The notes under the pieces were generated by a model. It ran no database searches and was not told where the DNA came from. It saw only the letters and a list, made by a program, of their open reading frames with translations. A DNA stretch of 64,000 bases. Source: Stenotrophomonas sp. 364 (GTDB lineage: Bacteria > Pseudomonadota > Gammaproteobacteria > Xanthomonadales > Xanthomonadaceae). Position 1 is the stretch's first letter; each line of letters starts with the position of its first letter. The stretch spans positions 4,727,001 to 4,791,000 of the forward strand of contig NZ_CP047135.1 in assembly GCF_009832905.1 (NCBI RefSeq), written 5' to 3'. A program made the position numbers and the translations under genes. This document shows, one piece after another, positions 62,467-64,000 of the stretch.

Positions 62467-63990
62467 CACCCGTCGGTTCGACCCGCTGGGCCAGCTGCAG
62501 GAGGAACTGCAGGACGGCTTCCGCGTGGGGTACGCCTACGATGAAGTGGGCAACCGCATCCAGCGCCAGACCGGCGCCGGCAACACCGTGGCGTTCGCCT
62601 AAGACCTGCGCGACCAGTTGATCGAAGTGGGCATCAACGACGAAGCGCCCATCACCCTGGAGCGTGACGCGCTGGGCCGTACCACCCGCGAGCAGCTGAG
62701 CGCGCACGTGTAGCGCCGCTTCGAGTACGACGCGCGCAACCTGCTCACCGCGCAGACCGTCCTGCGCGATGCGTCACCGCTGTTCGACACCCGCTACGAC
62801 TACGACCGCACCGGCAACCTCACCCGCCGCCAGGACAGCGCGCAGGGCGTGGACGAATACCGCTACGACGCGATAGGCCGGCTGCTGGCGCACACCGACC
62901 CGAAGGGCGTGCTGCACCCCTACTACAACGACCCGGCCGGCGACCGCCTGCGCACCGAAATCCGCGAAGTGCGCATGCGCAAAGTGGCTGGTGGCGACGA
63001 ACAGGCAGAGCTGCTGTGGACACGCGAGGGCACTTACCAGGGCGTGCACTACGTGTTCGACCGCGCCGGCGACATGGTGCGCAAGGGCAGCCCGGGCGGC
63101 GGCGACGCCAGCGACCTGGAACTGATCTGGGACGCCAACCATCGGCTGGCCGAGAGCCGGCGCGGTGGGAAGAGCACGCACTACGGCTACGACCCGTTGG
63201 GACGACGGGTGTTCAAGCGCAATCCGGACGAGACAACGTGGTTCTTCTGGGATGGCGACGCGCTGCTGGGCGAGGTGAAGCAGGCCAACGACGCCGAAGA
63301 CGCCGCGCCGGTCTGGGTGGACAACGTGGCCAGCCTGATCGAGGTGAAGCGGCGGCAGCGGCGGTTGGGGAAGCTGCATGAGGGGGTTCGGGAGTATGTG
63401 TATTACCCGGGGAGCTTCGTGCCGTTGGCGTTGCTGGAGAGACGGAATGTACCTGGCAGAGACGAGCTGGAGAGACGAGCTGGAATGCCGGGGGTTTAGT
63501 CCCAGCCCTCTGAGGGATGGAGAGGGTGAACGCGAGTTGAGGCAGGCTAGCCGACCAGTAGCGGTGCACAACCTGCCCGGGCGCCAGCCTGCAGTGGAAA
63601 TTGAAATTCCTGTGCAAAAGGCCAGCGCATCTGCGAGCACCCCAAGTCCGAATGGACTTGGCACACTGGGAAGTCTGTCTCTTTCAAACTCGAAACGCGC
63701 GCCCAACCAGAGTAAAGATGCTGGTCAAGAAGGCGGGGAACCAAACTCAGCGCAAGCGGTCTGAAAGACCGGTGTCCGCTGATAAAGCACCCGAGGCGAT
63801 AACTGAATCATCCATTTCGCCCCGAATTGTCCCCTCCGTCTCTCAAGCTATTGCTGTTTCCAGCGAGCCGCACGTCCACGATCAAATCCAGCCCCACTCT
63901 ACGGGGGGCGAGCAGGCAGGTGCTGCAATTGCGGTCGAGGGGCAGCGGGCGTCAGCTGGCGTCTACTGGTATCAATGCGATCCCAACGGC
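62467..63990 (+). pseudogene. Silent second Rhs tip (orphan core copy with lesions)
   Basis: From about 62467 to 63425 the sequence is nearly identical to 59556-60514 of the active rhs gene (about 15 mismatches in 940 bases by eye; offset 2911). It begins without a start codon. In the frame of the parent, TAC became TAA (62600-62602) and GAG became TAG (62711-62713). A perfect 13-base tandem duplication (63458-63470, 63471-63483) shifts the frame. After it a variable linker (ASRPVAVHNLPGRQ...) continues, and a further shift between 63540 and 63764 leads to a frame that reaches GVYWYQCDPNGYPI at the window end, the counterpart of GVYYFHLMPNG. It is not expressible as it stands and serves as a store of an alternative tip. 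Confidence 0.85.
63458..63483 (+). repeat. 13-bp tandem duplication causing frameshift
   Basis: AGAGACGAGCTGG occurs twice without spacer. Removal of one unit joins the core frame to the linker frame of the silent Rhs tip. Confidence 0.9.
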
Positions 63991-64000
63991 TACCCCATTC

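Overview
The window looks like a piece of a Stenotrophomonas (Xanthomonadaceae) chromosome. The evidence is high GC and strong GC3 in the core genes, a core gene set and order of xanthomonad type (dusA, PepSY-like gene + phoPQ, mtfA, birA-coaX-SPOR, tRNA-Thr, rocF, entericidin, trpS), and many short GTAG-headed palindromes of the SMAG type described in S. maltophilia. The genus is an inference from these features, because no search could be run.

Region 1 (1-6000) is a decayed P2-like prophage or island inserted at the 5' end of dusA. Its tyrosine integrase is frameshifted. Only the 3' ends of the P2-type portal gene (Q) and tail gene (D) remain, back to back, as one large deletion of the capsid-tail block would leave them. 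A Rha-type regulator is frameshifted. Two genes are intact between integrase and Q: a HEPN-like protein (RNHAQH motif) and a P-loop ATPase. That interval matches the known cargo and defence hotspot of P2-like prophages, so both are candidate anti-phage genes.

Region 2 (6000-52000) is mostly ordinary chromosome: dusA, phoPQ, mtfA, birA/coaX, a roadblock/Ras-like GTPase cluster (14.8-17.2 kb), arginase, entericidin, CsbD, trpS with an extra C-terminal domain, an MBL-fold enzyme, an M28 peptidase, MFS and EamA/RarD transporters, a TonB receptor, a four-gene MacB-type ABC operon, an ABC exporter beside a DesKR-type two-component system, cytochrome b561 with a SrpA-like catalase, an M17 peptidase, a HAD phosphatase, an AI-2E-family permease, a YqjD/YqjE-like cluster, an HtrA protease and an AlgP/histone H1-like protein. 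Intergenic gaps hold SMAG repeats and a second family of larger multi-hairpin elements (three copies).

Region 3 (53000-64000) is a type VI secretion effector island: VgrG, a TPR-like probable adaptor, a 41-residue membrane peptide, a 1551-residue PAAR-Rhs effector with a C-terminal nuclease-like toxin, and its immunity gene. A second, silent Rhs tip follows. It begins with about 950 bp nearly identical to the Rhs core, carries two point nonsense mutations and a 13-bp duplication frameshift, and runs off the window end. This arrangement would allow toxin replacement by recombination between the two core copies.
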